A stretch of DNA of 14,907 nucleotides from a bacterium. GTDB taxonomy: Bacteria; Gemmatimonadota; Gemmatimonadetes; Gemmatimonadales; Gemmatimonadaceae. Position numbers and translations under genes: made by a program. Shown here piece by piece: positions 8,114 to 14,500 of this stretch. The notes beneath the pieces are model-generated. The model had not been told where the DNA came from. It saw nothing but the letters and a program-made list of their open reading frames with translations, and made no database searches. Position 1 is the first letter of the stretch. Every line of letters begins with the position of its first letter. The stretch is from assembly GCA_021802745.1 (NCBI GenBank), contig JAJZRK010000065.1, forward strand, positions 1-14,907, given 5' to 3'.

Positions 8114-8982
8114 GCATCTTCATCAACAACGACACCAGGCTGGTGGTGCAGGGGATCACGGGCCGCGACGGCTCGTTCCACACCCGGCAGATGATCGAGT
8201 ACGGCACGAAGGTCGTGGCCGGCGTCACCCCCGGAAAGGGCGGCCAGAAGTTCGACGACGCGGTGCCGATCTTCAACACGGTGCACGACGCGGTTGCCGC
8301 CACCGGCGCGAACACGTCGGTCATCTACGTCCCGCCCATGGGCGCGGCCGACGCGATCATGGAAGCGGTGGACGCCGGCTGCGCCACCGTCATCTGCATC
8401 ACGGAAGGCGTGCCGGTGCTCGACATGACGAAGGTCTATCCCTTCGTGAAGGAGCGCGGCGCCCGCCTCGTCGGCCCCAACTGCCCGGGCGTCATCTCCC
8501 CAGGGCAGGCGAAGGTCGGCATCATTCCGGGGCGCATCTGCATTCCGGGCAATGTCGGCGTCGTCAGCCGTTCGGGCACGCTCACGTATGAAGTCGTCTA
8601 TCAGCTCACGCGCGCCGGGCTCGGCCAGACGACGTGCGTCGGCATCGGCGGCGACCCGATCAACGGCACCAACTTCATTGACTGTCTCGAGGCATTCGAG
8701 AAGGACCCCGCCACCAAGGCCGTCGCGATGATGGGCGAGATCGGCGGCACGGACGAGCAGGAAGCGGCGAAGTTCGTGAAGGAGCACATGACCAAGCCGG
8801 TCGTGGGCTTCATCGCCGGCCAGACGGCGCCGCCCGGACGCCGCATGGGCCATGCGGGCGCGATCATCTCGGGATCGGCGGGCACCGCCGCCGAGAAGAT
8901 CGAGGCCTTCAAGGCCGCCGGCATCGGCGTGGCGGCTCGCCCGATGGACTTCGTGGAGTTGATCAAGGCTGGACTGAAGTAG
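8110..8982 (+). CDS. sucD: Succinyl-CoA synthetase alpha subunit
   Basis: Alpha subunit carrying the CoA site and the phosphohistidine intermediate; 290 residues (E. coli 289) with no gaps against it that I can see. The N-terminal CoA-binding Rossmann domain has [11 protein letters not shown] and [15 protein letters not shown]. The signature [11 protein letters not shown] spans 122-132, and [11 protein letters not shown] and [14 protein letters not shown] follow. The active-site His248 is in [11 protein letters not shown]. The start is GTG, overlapping the sucC stop as GTGA, and it is fixed by a perfect AAGGAGG at 8094-8100, 9 bases upstream inside the end of sucC. This is the strongest ribosome binding site in the window, which fits the need for equal subunit amounts. 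A 99-bp palindromic repeat begins 11 bases after its stop. Confidence 0.97.
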   Translation: MSIFINNDTRLVVQGITGRDGSFHTRQMIEYGTKVVAGVTPGKGGQKFDDAVPIFNTVHDAVAATGANTSVIYVPPMGAADAIMEAVDAGCATVICITEGVPVLDMTKVYPFVKERGARLVGPNCPGVISPGQAKVGIIPGRICIPGNVGVVSRSGTLTYEVVYQLTRAGLGQTTCVGIGGDPINGTNFIDCLEAFEKDPATKAVAMMGEIGGTDEQEAAKFVKEHMTKPVVGFIAGQTAPPGRRMGHAGAIISGSAGTAAEKIEAFKAAGIGVAARPMDFVELIKAGLK

Positions 8983-8993
8983 CTTCGAACGGC

Positions 8994-9092
8994 CCACCAC
9001 GAGGGCACAAAGGGCACGAAGGGAAGCGCGCGAGGCAGGCAACAGGCCTGCCTCCTACGAAACCCTTGGTGTCCTTCGTGCCTTCGTGGTGA
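8994..9092. repeat. 99-bp symmetric palindromic repeat element between sucD and ndk
   Basis: Two 30-base arms, 8994-9023 and 9063-9092, are inverted copies matching at 25 of 30 positions, with two further pairs that could wobble as G-U in + strand RNA. Inside them, symmetric 8-base spacers flank a perfect 9-bp hairpin (9032-9040 with 9046-9054, loop AACAG). The outer arms are built of short units like CCTTCGTG. The layout 30-8-9-5-9-8-30 would form a cruciform or a long double hairpin in RNA. It resembles dispersed REP/MITE-like intergenic repeats and encodes no protein. It may also act as a terminator or attenuator between sucCD and ndk. Structure is seen; dispersal and role are inferred. 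Confidence 0.75.
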
Positions 9093-9126
9093 GTTGTTGA
9101 CCCCTCTCAAGACAAAAGGAATCGCC

Positions 9127-9546
9127 ATGGCTGGCAATCGCACCCTCGCAATCATCAAGCCCGACGCCTTTGGCGCGGGCAAGGCTGGCACGATCATCGC
9201 GCATCTCGAGGCGCAGGGCTTCAAGCTCATCTGCGCCCGCGTCCTGCACATGACGAAGGCCGAGGCCGGCGCCTTCTACGAGGTGCACAGGGGCCGGCCG
9301 TTCTATGACGAACTCGTGCAGTTCATGAGTTCCGGGCCGTGCATGCCGCTGGTGCTCGAGAAGGCGGACGCCGTCGCCGCGTATCGCACCGCCATCGGCG
9401 CCACCGACCCGGCCGAGGCCGCCGAGGGCACGGTGCGCAAGCTGTACGCCGAGTCAAAGGGTCGGAATGCCGTCCACGGCTCGGATTCCGACGAGAACGC
9501 CCGGCACGAGGGGATGTTCTTCTTCGGCGCCGCCGCGCTCATCTGA
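9127..9546 (+). CDS. ndk: Nucleoside diphosphate kinase
   Basis: Transfers the gamma phosphate from ATP to other nucleoside diphosphates through a phosphohistidine, balancing NTP and dNTP pools in the cytosol. It has 139 residues, normal for bacteria. Visible residues are Lys11 in AIIKPDAF, Tyr51 and Phe59 in [16 protein letters not shown], the FMSSGP segment, Arg104 in GTVRKLYA, Asn114, and the active-site His117 in [15 protein letters not shown]. The ATG at 9127 has AAAAGGA at 9114-9120, 6 bases upstream; a TTG at 9094 is in frame but would add 11 residues outside the family and reach back to the repeat. It follows sucCD after a 144-base gap mostly filled by a palindromic repeat, and a half copy of that repeat lies after it, so ndk may have its own promoter. 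I see no clear one. Confidence 0.97.
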   Translation: MAGNRTLAIIKPDAFGAGKAGTIIAHLEAQGFKLICARVLHMTKAEAGAFYEVHRGRPFYDELVQFMSSGPCMPLVLEKADAVAAYRTAIGATDPAEAAEGTVRKLYAESKGRNAVHGSDSDENARHEGMFFFGAAALI

Positions 9547-9610
9547 ACTTCGACGAATCAGCGCGCAGGGTAGGATCGGTCGAGGAACGCACCGCCCTTC
9601 ATTAGAGGAA

Positions 9611-9650
9611 CCCTCTTCGCGGCCCTTCGTGCCCTTCGCATTTCGCGGTG
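9611..9650. repeat. Degenerate half copy of the CTTCGTG repeat downstream of ndk
   Basis: This stretch holds four units of about 9 bases (CTCTTCGCGG, CCCTTCGTG, CCCTTCGCA, TTTCGCGGTGG) that match the right arm of the 99-bp element in the same orientation. No facing left arm is found within 9547-9720. An AGCGCGC at 9560-9566 echoes the left spacer of the full element, so this may be a decayed full copy. Together the two copies bracket ndk. Confidence 0.5.
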
Positions 9651-9698
9651 GCAGTCTGCGTTGAGGAAAAACAACCTAAGTATCAGCCAATCCAGAAC

Positions 9699-9727
9699 TT
9701 GACCCCACGCCATCCACGGGGTAGTTT
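9699..9727 (+). promoter_or_regulatory. Candidate sigma70-type promoter of the yceD-rpmF-plsX-fab cluster
   Basis: TTGACC at 9699-9704, a 17-base spacer, then TAGTTT at 9722-9727: the best -35/-10 pair I find in the window. The DNA just upstream (9661-9698) is noticeably AT-richer than its surroundings, as an UP element might be. Transcription would be expected to start near 9734-9736, at or next to the ATG at 9736, which suggests a leaderless message. Confidence 0.55.
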
Positions 9728-9729
9728 AC

Positions 9730-10254
9730 ATGGCTATGCTGTCGTTTGACATCCGTTCGCTCGAACGCGGGGCCGCCACGGTTGATGCCGTGCTGCCCCC
9801 GGATGATGGCGTCTGGATGGAAAGTGACATTCTGCGCCCGTTGGGGGACGGCATCCAGATCACCGGGCGCCTCTCCGCAGCGGGCTCAGGGCGGTACTAC
9901 TTCAGCGGCCACCTGAATGGTGCGACGCGGCAGGAGTGCCGGCGGTGCCTGACACCGGTGGAGTCGGCCGTGACCGCTGAGGTTCACGTGCTGTATGCCG
10001 AACCCGGCGGTGAAGATGACGACGATCCGGACGTCTACCCGCTGGGTGGCGCCCAGGGCGACGTGATTGACCTGCGCCCCGCCGTGCGGGAGCAGTGGCT
10101 GCTGGAGGCTCCACCGTTTGCCGTGTGCCGTCCCGACTGCAAGGGACTGTGCCCGACCTGCGGCGCCAACTTGAACGCCGGGGCATGCGGCTGTGCCCCG
10201 GACATTGATCCCCGATGGGCGGCGTTGCGGAAGACCCGCGGCGCGCCCGATTGA
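9730..10254 (+). CDS. yceD: DUF177/YceD family metal-binding protein
   Basis: Small cytosolic protein of the YceD/DUF177 family, 174 residues. It is commonly encoded just before rpmF and linked in the literature to 23S rRNA or ribosome maturation, though its exact activity is not settled. Visible features are the CRRCL motif (central), an acidic stretch EDDDDPDVY, and a cysteine-rich C-terminal CxxDCKGLCPTCGANLN ... CGC ending in DPRWAALRK, likely binding zinc. Two in-frame ATGs, 9730 and 9736, could start it. I give the longer, which has only a weak GGGG at 9718-9721. If the promoter at 9699-9727 is real, the message begins too late for 9730 and the start is 9736 (MLSFDIRSLERG). It is 23 bases ahead of rpmF and begins the lipid cluster. 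Confidence 0.9.
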   Translation: MAMLSFDIRSLERGAATVDAVLPPDDGVWMESDILRPLGDGIQITGRLSAAGSGRYYFSGHLNGATRQECRRCLTPVESAVTAEVHVLYAEPGGEDDDDPDVYPLGGAQGDVIDLRPAVREQWLLEAPPFAVCRPDCKGLCPTCGANLNAGACGCAPDIDPRWAALRKTRGAPD

Positions 10255-10277
10255 CCTGACCCTGGCACGAGACGACC

Positions 10278-10460
10278 ATGGCCGTCCCGAAGAGAAAGAC
10301 TTCCAAGCGGAAGAAGCGGGCCCGTAACACGCACAAGAAGGCCCCGGCAATCAACATCCAGGCCTGCCCGAAGTGCGGCGCGCAGAAGCAGCCGCATCGC
10401 GTCTGCCCGGAGTGCGGCTTCTACGCGGGCGAACAGCGGGTTACCAAGAAGGGCAGCTGA
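10278..10460 (+). CDS. rpmF: Large ribosomal subunit protein bL32
   Basis: Ribosomal protein of 60 residues with the standard N-terminus MAVPKRKTSKRKKRARNTHKK. It carries a four-cysteine zinc ribbon, Cys30 and Cys33 (CPKCG) with Cys43 and Cys46 (CPECG), so this is the zinc-binding C+ form rather than the cysteine-free paralogue some bacteria express in zinc shortage. The position between yceD and plsX is the widely conserved arrangement that ties ribosome production to phospholipid synthesis. Its last codons contain GAAGGG at 10448-10453, which serves as the ribosome binding site for plsX. Confidence 0.97.
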   Translation: MAVPKRKTSKRKKRARNTHKKAPAINIQACPKCGAQKQPHRVCPECGFYAGEQRVTKKGS

Positions 10461-10462
10461 TC

Positions 10463-11485
10463 TTGGCGCGCATCGCGTTGGACGCCATGGGCGGCGATCA
10501 CGCCCCCAAGGCGACGATTGCGGGCGCGCTTCTCGCCCTCCAGGAACTCGCCCCGGAACACGGTATCCAGCTCGTGGGACGCTCCGAGGTCATCCGCGCG
10601 GAACTTGACGCGCAGCTGGCCGCGGCGGCGCCTGCCGTGCGCGCCCTCGCGCACCGCCTCAGCATCGTCGACGCGGCCGAGGTGATCGAAATGACCGACA
10701 AGCCGTCGGTCGCCATCCGCGGGAAGCCCAACAGCTCGATGGCCGTCGGCCTGCGCCTGCAGGGCGAGGGACAATCCGACGCATTCGTCAGCGCCGGCAA
10801 CACGGGGGCGCAGATGGCGGCGTCCGCGTTCATCCTGCGCCTCCACGCGGGGCTCAACCGCCCGGCCATCGCCACGCTCTTTCCGAGTGCGCGCGAACCT
10901 GTCGTCGTGCTCGACAGCGGCGCCAACGTGGACTGCTCGGCCGATGAACTCGTGCAGTTCGCGCGCCTCGGCGCCGTCTACGCGGAGGACATTCTCGGCC
11001 GCACCAATCCCACCGTCGCGCTGCTCTCGGTGGGGGAAGAGTCGGAGAAGGGCAACGCCGCGGTGAAGGAGGCGCACAAGACACTGGCCCTCGCCGCCGG
11101 CATCAACTTCATCGGCAACGTCGAGGGACGCGACGTCCCCATGGGCGCGTGCGATCGCGGCCCGGTGGATGTCGTCGTCTGCGACGGCTTCGTGGGCAAC
11201 GTGCTGCTCAAGTTCTACGAGAGCGTGCCCAAGCTGATCGTCGGCCTCCTCGCGCGGAGCGGCGTGTCGAAGGACCAGCTCGCCAGCGCGCTCAAGGGGC
11301 TCGACTACGCCGTGCATGGCGGGGCGCCGCTGCTCGGCGTGAAGGGCGTGTCCATCATCTGCCACGGCAAGTCGTCGCCCGAGGCGATCAAGAACGGCAT
11401 CCTCGTGGGGCTTCGCGCATCGGCGTCGCGCATGAGCGACCATATCGGCCAGCGCCTGGCCTCCACCGCCGGAGAACCCGCATGA
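10463..11485 (+). CDS. plsX: Phosphate acyltransferase PlsX
   Basis: Peripheral membrane enzyme that makes acyl-phosphate from acyl-ACP for PlsY, the first step of phospholipid synthesis in most bacteria. It has 340 residues (B. subtilis about 333, E. coli about 356). The start is a TTG at 10463, giving MARIALDAMGGDHAP, the family's conserved N-terminus; GAAGGG lies 9 bases upstream and the rpmF stop 2 bases upstream. Reading the same frame back to 10373 would overlap rpmF and add 30 unrelated residues. Other motifs are SAGNTGAQMA, DSGANVDC, VGEESEKGN, VVCDGFVGNVLLKFYES and HGGAPLLGVKGVSIICHG. The stop overlaps the fabH ATG as ATGA, implying coupled translation. The rare TTG start may keep expression below that of rpmF. 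Confidence 0.95.
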   Translation: MARIALDAMGGDHAPKATIAGALLALQELAPEHGIQLVGRSEVIRAELDAQLAAAAPAVRALAHRLSIVDAAEVIEMTDKPSVAIRGKPNSSMAVGLRLQGEGQSDAFVSAGNTGAQMAASAFILRLHAGLNRPAIATLFPSAREPVVVLDSGANVDCSADELVQFARLGAVYAEDILGRTNPTVALLSVGEESEKGNAAVKEAHKTLALAAGINFIGNVEGRDVPMGACDRGPVDVVVCDGFVGNVLLKFYESVPKLIVGLLARSGVSKDQLASALKGLDYAVHGGAPLLGVKGVSIICHGKSSPEAIKNGILVGLRASASRMSDHIGQRLASTAGEPA

Positions 11486-12471
11486 AGCGTCCCCTTGCGA
11501 TGATCAGCGGCACGGGTCACGCCGTGCCCAGGAAGATCCTCACCAACCACGACTTCGCGGCGCTCGGCATTGACACGAACGACGCGTGGATCACCGAGCG
11601 CACCGGCATCAAGCAGCGCCACATCGCCGGCGAGGGCGAGTCGCTGACGTCGCTGTCGTCGGAGGCCGCGCGCGCGGCGATGAAGGCCGCGGGGGTGACC
11701 GCCCCCGAACTCGATGTCATCATCCTCGCCACCGCGTCGCCCGACCGGCTGCTCCCCTCGACGGCGGTGGAAGTGCAGGCCGCGATCGGCGCCACGCGGG
11801 CGGCCGCGTTCGACATAGACGCCGCCTGCACCGGCTGGGTGTATGGCGTCAAGATTGCCGAGGGGCTGATGGCCATGGGCGACGCCGAGACGGTGCTGGT
11901 GATCGGCGCCGAGACGCTCTCGCGCATCGTCAACTGGAAGGACCGCAACACCTGCGTCCTGTTTGGCGACGGCGCGGGGGCCACCGTGCTCAAGCGCTCC
12001 ACCAAGGGGCGCGGCATTCTCTCCGCGTACCTCCGCAGCGACGGATCGCTCGCCGACCTGCTGCAGCGCCCGGCCGGCGGTTCGCTCCGCCCCGTGACGC
12101 CCGAGATCATCGCCGAGGGGAGCAACTGCATCACCATGGCGGGGCGAGAAGTGTTCAAGAACGCCGTGCGCTCCATGGCTGAGGCGTGCGACCGCGCCCT
12201 CGACGGCGCCAAGTTGGCGTCGAGCGACATTGACCTGATGATCCCGCACCAGGCGAACATCCGCATCATCGAGGCCACCGCCAAGCACGCGAACATGCCG
12301 ATGGACAAGGTCTACGTGAACGTGGATCGCTACGGCAACACCTCGGCGGCCTCCATCCCGATTGCACTCGATGAGGCGCTCCGCGGCGGGCGCATCAAGG
12401 ACGGCATGACGGTGATGTTCGTCGGGTTCGGGGCCGGCTTCACCTGGGGCAGCCTGGTGGTCCGGTTCTAG
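11482..12471 (+). CDS. fabH: Beta-ketoacyl-ACP synthase III
   Basis: Starts fatty acid synthesis by condensing an acyl-CoA (usually acetyl-CoA) with malonyl-ACP. It has 329 residues, a normal size. The Cys-His-Asn triad is visible: Cys116 in DIDAACTGWVYG, His256 in LMIPHQANIRI and Asn286 in RYGNTSAASIPIAL. Also typical are WITERTGIKQRH near residues 36-47, DGAGATVL and the C-terminal GFGAGFTWGS. The ATG overlaps the plsX stop by 4 bases and has GGAG at 11471-11474, 7 bases upstream. Whether it prefers straight or branched starters cannot be told from these motifs. FabD follows after 6 bases. Confidence 0.97.
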   Translation: MKRPLAMISGTGHAVPRKILTNHDFAALGIDTNDAWITERTGIKQRHIAGEGESLTSLSSEAARAAMKAAGVTAPELDVIILATASPDRLLPSTAVEVQAAIGATRAAAFDIDAACTGWVYGVKIAEGLMAMGDAETVLVIGAETLSRIVNWKDRNTCVLFGDGAGATVLKRSTKGRGILSAYLRSDGSLADLLQRPAGGSLRPVTPEIIAEGSNCITMAGREVFKNAVRSMAEACDRALDGAKLASSDIDLMIPHQANIRIIEATAKHANMPMDKVYVNVDRYGNTSAASIPIALDEALRGGRIKDGMTVMFVGFGAGFTWGSLVVRF

Positions 12472-12477
12472 CGACGC

Positions 12478-13410
12478 ATGCAACTTCTCCTCCTGTTCCC
12501 CGGTCAGGGCTCGCAGAAACCCGGCATGGCGAAAGACCTTGCCGAGCGGTTTCCGGCGGCCCGCGAGGTGTTCGCCGCCGCGGACGCCGCGCTTGGCGCG
12601 CCGCTCTCGACGCTTTGCTTCGAGGGCCCCGCCGAGGAATTGACGCGCACGCACAACGCGCAGCCGGCGCTGCTGGCGCACGGCGCGGCGGTCTGGGCGG
12701 TGGTGCGCGAACGCGCGGCCGCCCACGTGGCGGCGGCGGCCGGCCATTCGCTCGGGGAGTTCTCGGCGTACCACGCTGCGGGCGCGCTGTCGCTGGCCGA
12801 TGCCGTGCGCCTGGTGCGGCGCCGCGGCGAGTTGATGTACGAGACAGGTGTGCAGCGCCCGGGGGCGATGGCGGCAATTCTGGGAGAGCTGCAGCGCCCG
12901 ATTGACGAGGTGTGCGCCGAGGCCAGCGCCGCCGGCGTGGTGGTGCCGGCCAACTACAACGCGGTCGAGCAGGTCGTCATCTCGGGCGAGGTGTCCGGCG
13001 TCGAGCGCGGCATGGAACTGGCCAAGGCCGCCGGTGCCAAGCGCGCCGTGCGCCTGCAGGTGAGCGGCGCGTTCCACTCTCCGCTCATGGAGCCGGCGCA
13101 GGCCGGCCTGCGCGAGGCCCTCGATCGGGCGGCGTGGACCAACCCTGCCTGGGCCATCTTCTCGAACGTCACGGCGGCCCCAGTAACCGAGGCGGCCGCG
13201 GCCCGGGATCTGCTGCTTCGCCAATTGACCTCGCCCGTGCGCTGGGTGGCGGTGATTCAGGGGATGGCGGCCGCCTATCCTGATGCGACCTTTGTGGAGC
13301 TGGGGCCCGGCAATGTCCTGACCGGCCTGCTCAAGCGCCTCGTACCCAACCATGCCGCCAGAACCTGCGGCACGGTGGCCGAAGTCGAAGCCCTGCTCAG
13401 CGACCTCTAG
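12478..13410 (+). CDS. fabD: Malonyl-CoA:ACP transacylase
   Basis: Loads malonyl groups from CoA onto ACP, giving the extender for FabH and FabF. It has 310 residues, close to E. coli (309). Visible catalytic features are the oxyanion-side FPGQGSQ with Gln10, the nucleophile Ser91 in GHSLGEFSAY, Arg116 in VRRRGELM that binds the malonyl carboxylate, and His200 in VSGAFHSPLM. Arg116 marks an enzyme selective for malonyl groups. The ATG lies 6 bases after the fabH stop with no strong ribosome binding site, so translation probably depends on fabH. A 55-base gap with a short repeat separates it from fabG. Confidence 0.97.
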   Translation: MQLLLLFPGQGSQKPGMAKDLAERFPAAREVFAAADAALGAPLSTLCFEGPAEELTRTHNAQPALLAHGAAVWAVVRERAAAHVAAAAGHSLGEFSAYHAAGALSLADAVRLVRRRGELMYETGVQRPGAMAAILGELQRPIDEVCAEASAAGVVVPANYNAVEQVVISGEVSGVERGMELAKAAGAKRAVRLQVSGAFHSPLMEPAQAGLREALDRAAWTNPAWAIFSNVTAAPVTEAAAARDLLLRQLTSPVRWVAVIQGMAAAYPDATFVELGPGNVLTGLLKRLVPNHAARTCGTVAEVEALLSDL

Positions 13411-13432
13411 CAATACGCCGGCTGCAGGTCTG

Positions 13433-13460
13433 CCGTCCACTGTCCACCCTCTACCGTCTC
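13433..13460. repeat. Degenerate heptanucleotide tandem repeat before fabG
   Basis: Four 7-base units in a row, CCGTCCA, CTGTCCA, CCCTCTA and CCGTCTC, run to within 5 C residues of the fabG ATG. The strand is pyrimidine-rich, so no purine-rich ribosome binding site precedes fabG. The period of seven is seen directly; a function is not apparent. Confidence 0.5.
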
Positions 13461-13465
13461 CCCCC

Positions 13466-14197
13466 ATGATCTCACTCACCGGAAAGACCGCTCTCGTGAC
13501 AGGCGCCGCCCGCGGCATCGGCCGTTCGATTGCCGAGACGCTGGTGGCGTGCGGCGCGCGCGTCGCGATCGCGGACCTCGATCTCGCGTCGGCGGAGAAG
13601 ACGGCCGGCGAGATCGGCGAGGCGCGCGGCTTTGCCTGCGACGTCTCGGATCCCGCGCAGGTAACGATGCTGATCCAGACGGTCGAGGACGCGTTTGGGT
13701 CGCTCGACATCCTGGTGAACAACGCCGGCATCACGCGCGACAACCTGATGGCCCGCATGAAGGACGAGGACTGGGATGCCGTGATGGCGGTGAACCTGCG
13801 CTCCGCCTTCGTGGCCACGCGGGCGGTCCAGCGCGGCATGATGAAGCGGCGGTTCGGGCGCATCATCAACATCGCCAGCGTGGTTGGCATCATGGGCAAC
13901 AAGGGCCAGGCCAACTACTCGGCGTCCAAGGCGGGGCTCATCGGCCTGACCAAGTCGGCGGCCAAGGAGTTGGCCTCGCGCAACATCCTGGTGAACGCAA
14001 TTGCCCCCGGCTTCATCCAGACGGCGATGACCGAAAAGCTCCCCGAGGAGGCCAAGGCGGCCTTGGCGGCGCAGATTCCGCTGGCGCGGCTGGGCGACCC
14101 CAAGGACATCGCCAACGCGGTGGCCTTCCTGGCCTCCGACCTGGCCTCCTACATCACCGGGCAGGTCCTGGTGGTGGACGGCGGGATGGTGATGTAG
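13466..14197 (+). CDS. fabG: 3-oxoacyl-ACP reductase
   Basis: Short-chain dehydrogenase that reduces 3-oxoacyl-ACP in each elongation cycle; 243 residues (E. coli 244). The cofactor loop is TGAARGIG (12-19) with NNAG at 85-88. The catalytic tetrad Asn110, Ser138, Tyr151 and Lys155 falls at exactly the E. coli positions (YSASK motif). The C-terminus PGFIQTAMT ... [16 protein letters not shown] is standard. The end of strand beta-2 reads AIADLDL with Asp37, a residue that in this superfamily usually favours NAD(H) over the NADP(H) normal for FabG. The ATG at 13466 begins the conserved [13 protein letters not shown]; the same frame is open back to 13352 but would overlap fabD. The leader lacks a ribosome binding site, being a C-rich heptamer repeat. 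Confidence 0.95.
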   Translation: MISLTGKTALVTGAARGIGRSIAETLVACGARVAIADLDLASAEKTAGEIGEARGFACDVSDPAQVTMLIQTVEDAFGSLDILVNNAGITRDNLMARMKDEDWDAVMAVNLRSAFVATRAVQRGMMKRRFGRIINIASVVGIMGNKGQANYSASKAGLIGLTKSAAKELASRNILVNAIAPGFIQTAMTEKLPEEAKAALAAQIPLARLGDPKDIANAVAFLASDLASYITGQVLVVDGGMVM

Positions 14198-14214
14198 CGG
14201 AACGTGACATCGAC

Positions 14215-14220
14215 TATATT
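14215..14220 (+). promoter_or_regulatory. Candidate -10 element before acpP
   Basis: TATATT in the 62-base fabG-acpP gap, 39 bases ahead of the acpP ATG, in an AT-rich patch (14211-14224) that stands out locally. No good -35 is found at the usual distance. An internal promoter would fit the need for much more ACP than enzyme, but this is inference. Confidence 0.45.
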
Positions 14221-14259
14221 AAGTCTTCCCTCCACTCCAACGTACGAGAGGACCGCGGT

Positions 14260-14496
14260 ATGGCCGACCATGGCGACAAGGTAAAGGACATCATCGAGAA
14301 GGAACTGGGCGTCGAGCGTGAGAAGCTGACGAATGAAGCCAGCTTTATCGAGGACCTCGGAGCCGACAGTCTCGACATCGTTGAACTCGTGATGGAGTTC
14401 GAGAAGGAGTTCAACATTGACATCCCCGATGAGGATGCCGAGAAGCTTCGCACGGTCGGTGACGCAATCGCGTACCTGAACCAGAAGATCGGCTGA
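14260..14496 (+). CDS. acpP: Acyl carrier protein
   Basis: Small acidic carrier of growing acyl chains, 78 residues (E. coli 78 with initiator Met). Ser37 in [18 protein letters not shown] is the 4'-phosphopantetheine attachment site. The helix IV end [19 protein letters not shown] is typical. The ATG at 14260 is fixed by GAGAGGA at 14246-14252, 7 bases upstream. The reading frame is open far upstream through fabG, so an automated call could wrongly extend it. A candidate -10 (TATATT) lies in its leader. fabF follows after 4 bases, the usual acpP-fabF pairing. Confidence 0.97.
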   Translation: MADHGDKVKDIIEKELGVEREKLTNEASFIEDLGADSLDIVELVMEFEKEFNIDIPDEDAEKLRTVGDAIAYLNQKIG

Positions 14497-14500
14497 CGCG

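Noticed and set aside
9097..9125. Promoter for ndk using TTGACC at 9097
   Set aside because: No -10-like hexamer occurs 16-18 bases downstream; the region there is the ribosome binding site and start codon.
8994..9650. CRISPR array or tRNA in the ndk flanks
   Set aside because: Repeats are inverted or degenerate with no regular spacers, and no cloverleaf can be drawn.
13352..13465. Upstream extension of fabG from 13352
   Set aside because: It overlaps the end of fabD and translates the heptamer repeat; conserved FabG sequence begins at 13466.
11305..13914. Minus-strand open frame of 869 codons opposite fabH, fabD and fabG
   Set aside because: All three + strand genes have full catalytic motifs; the minus frame is compositional artefact.
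13549..14496. A fused open frame running through fabG into acpP
   Set aside because: The upstream part is out of frame with fabG and has no domain; acpP has its own ribosome binding site and a complete 78-residue protein.
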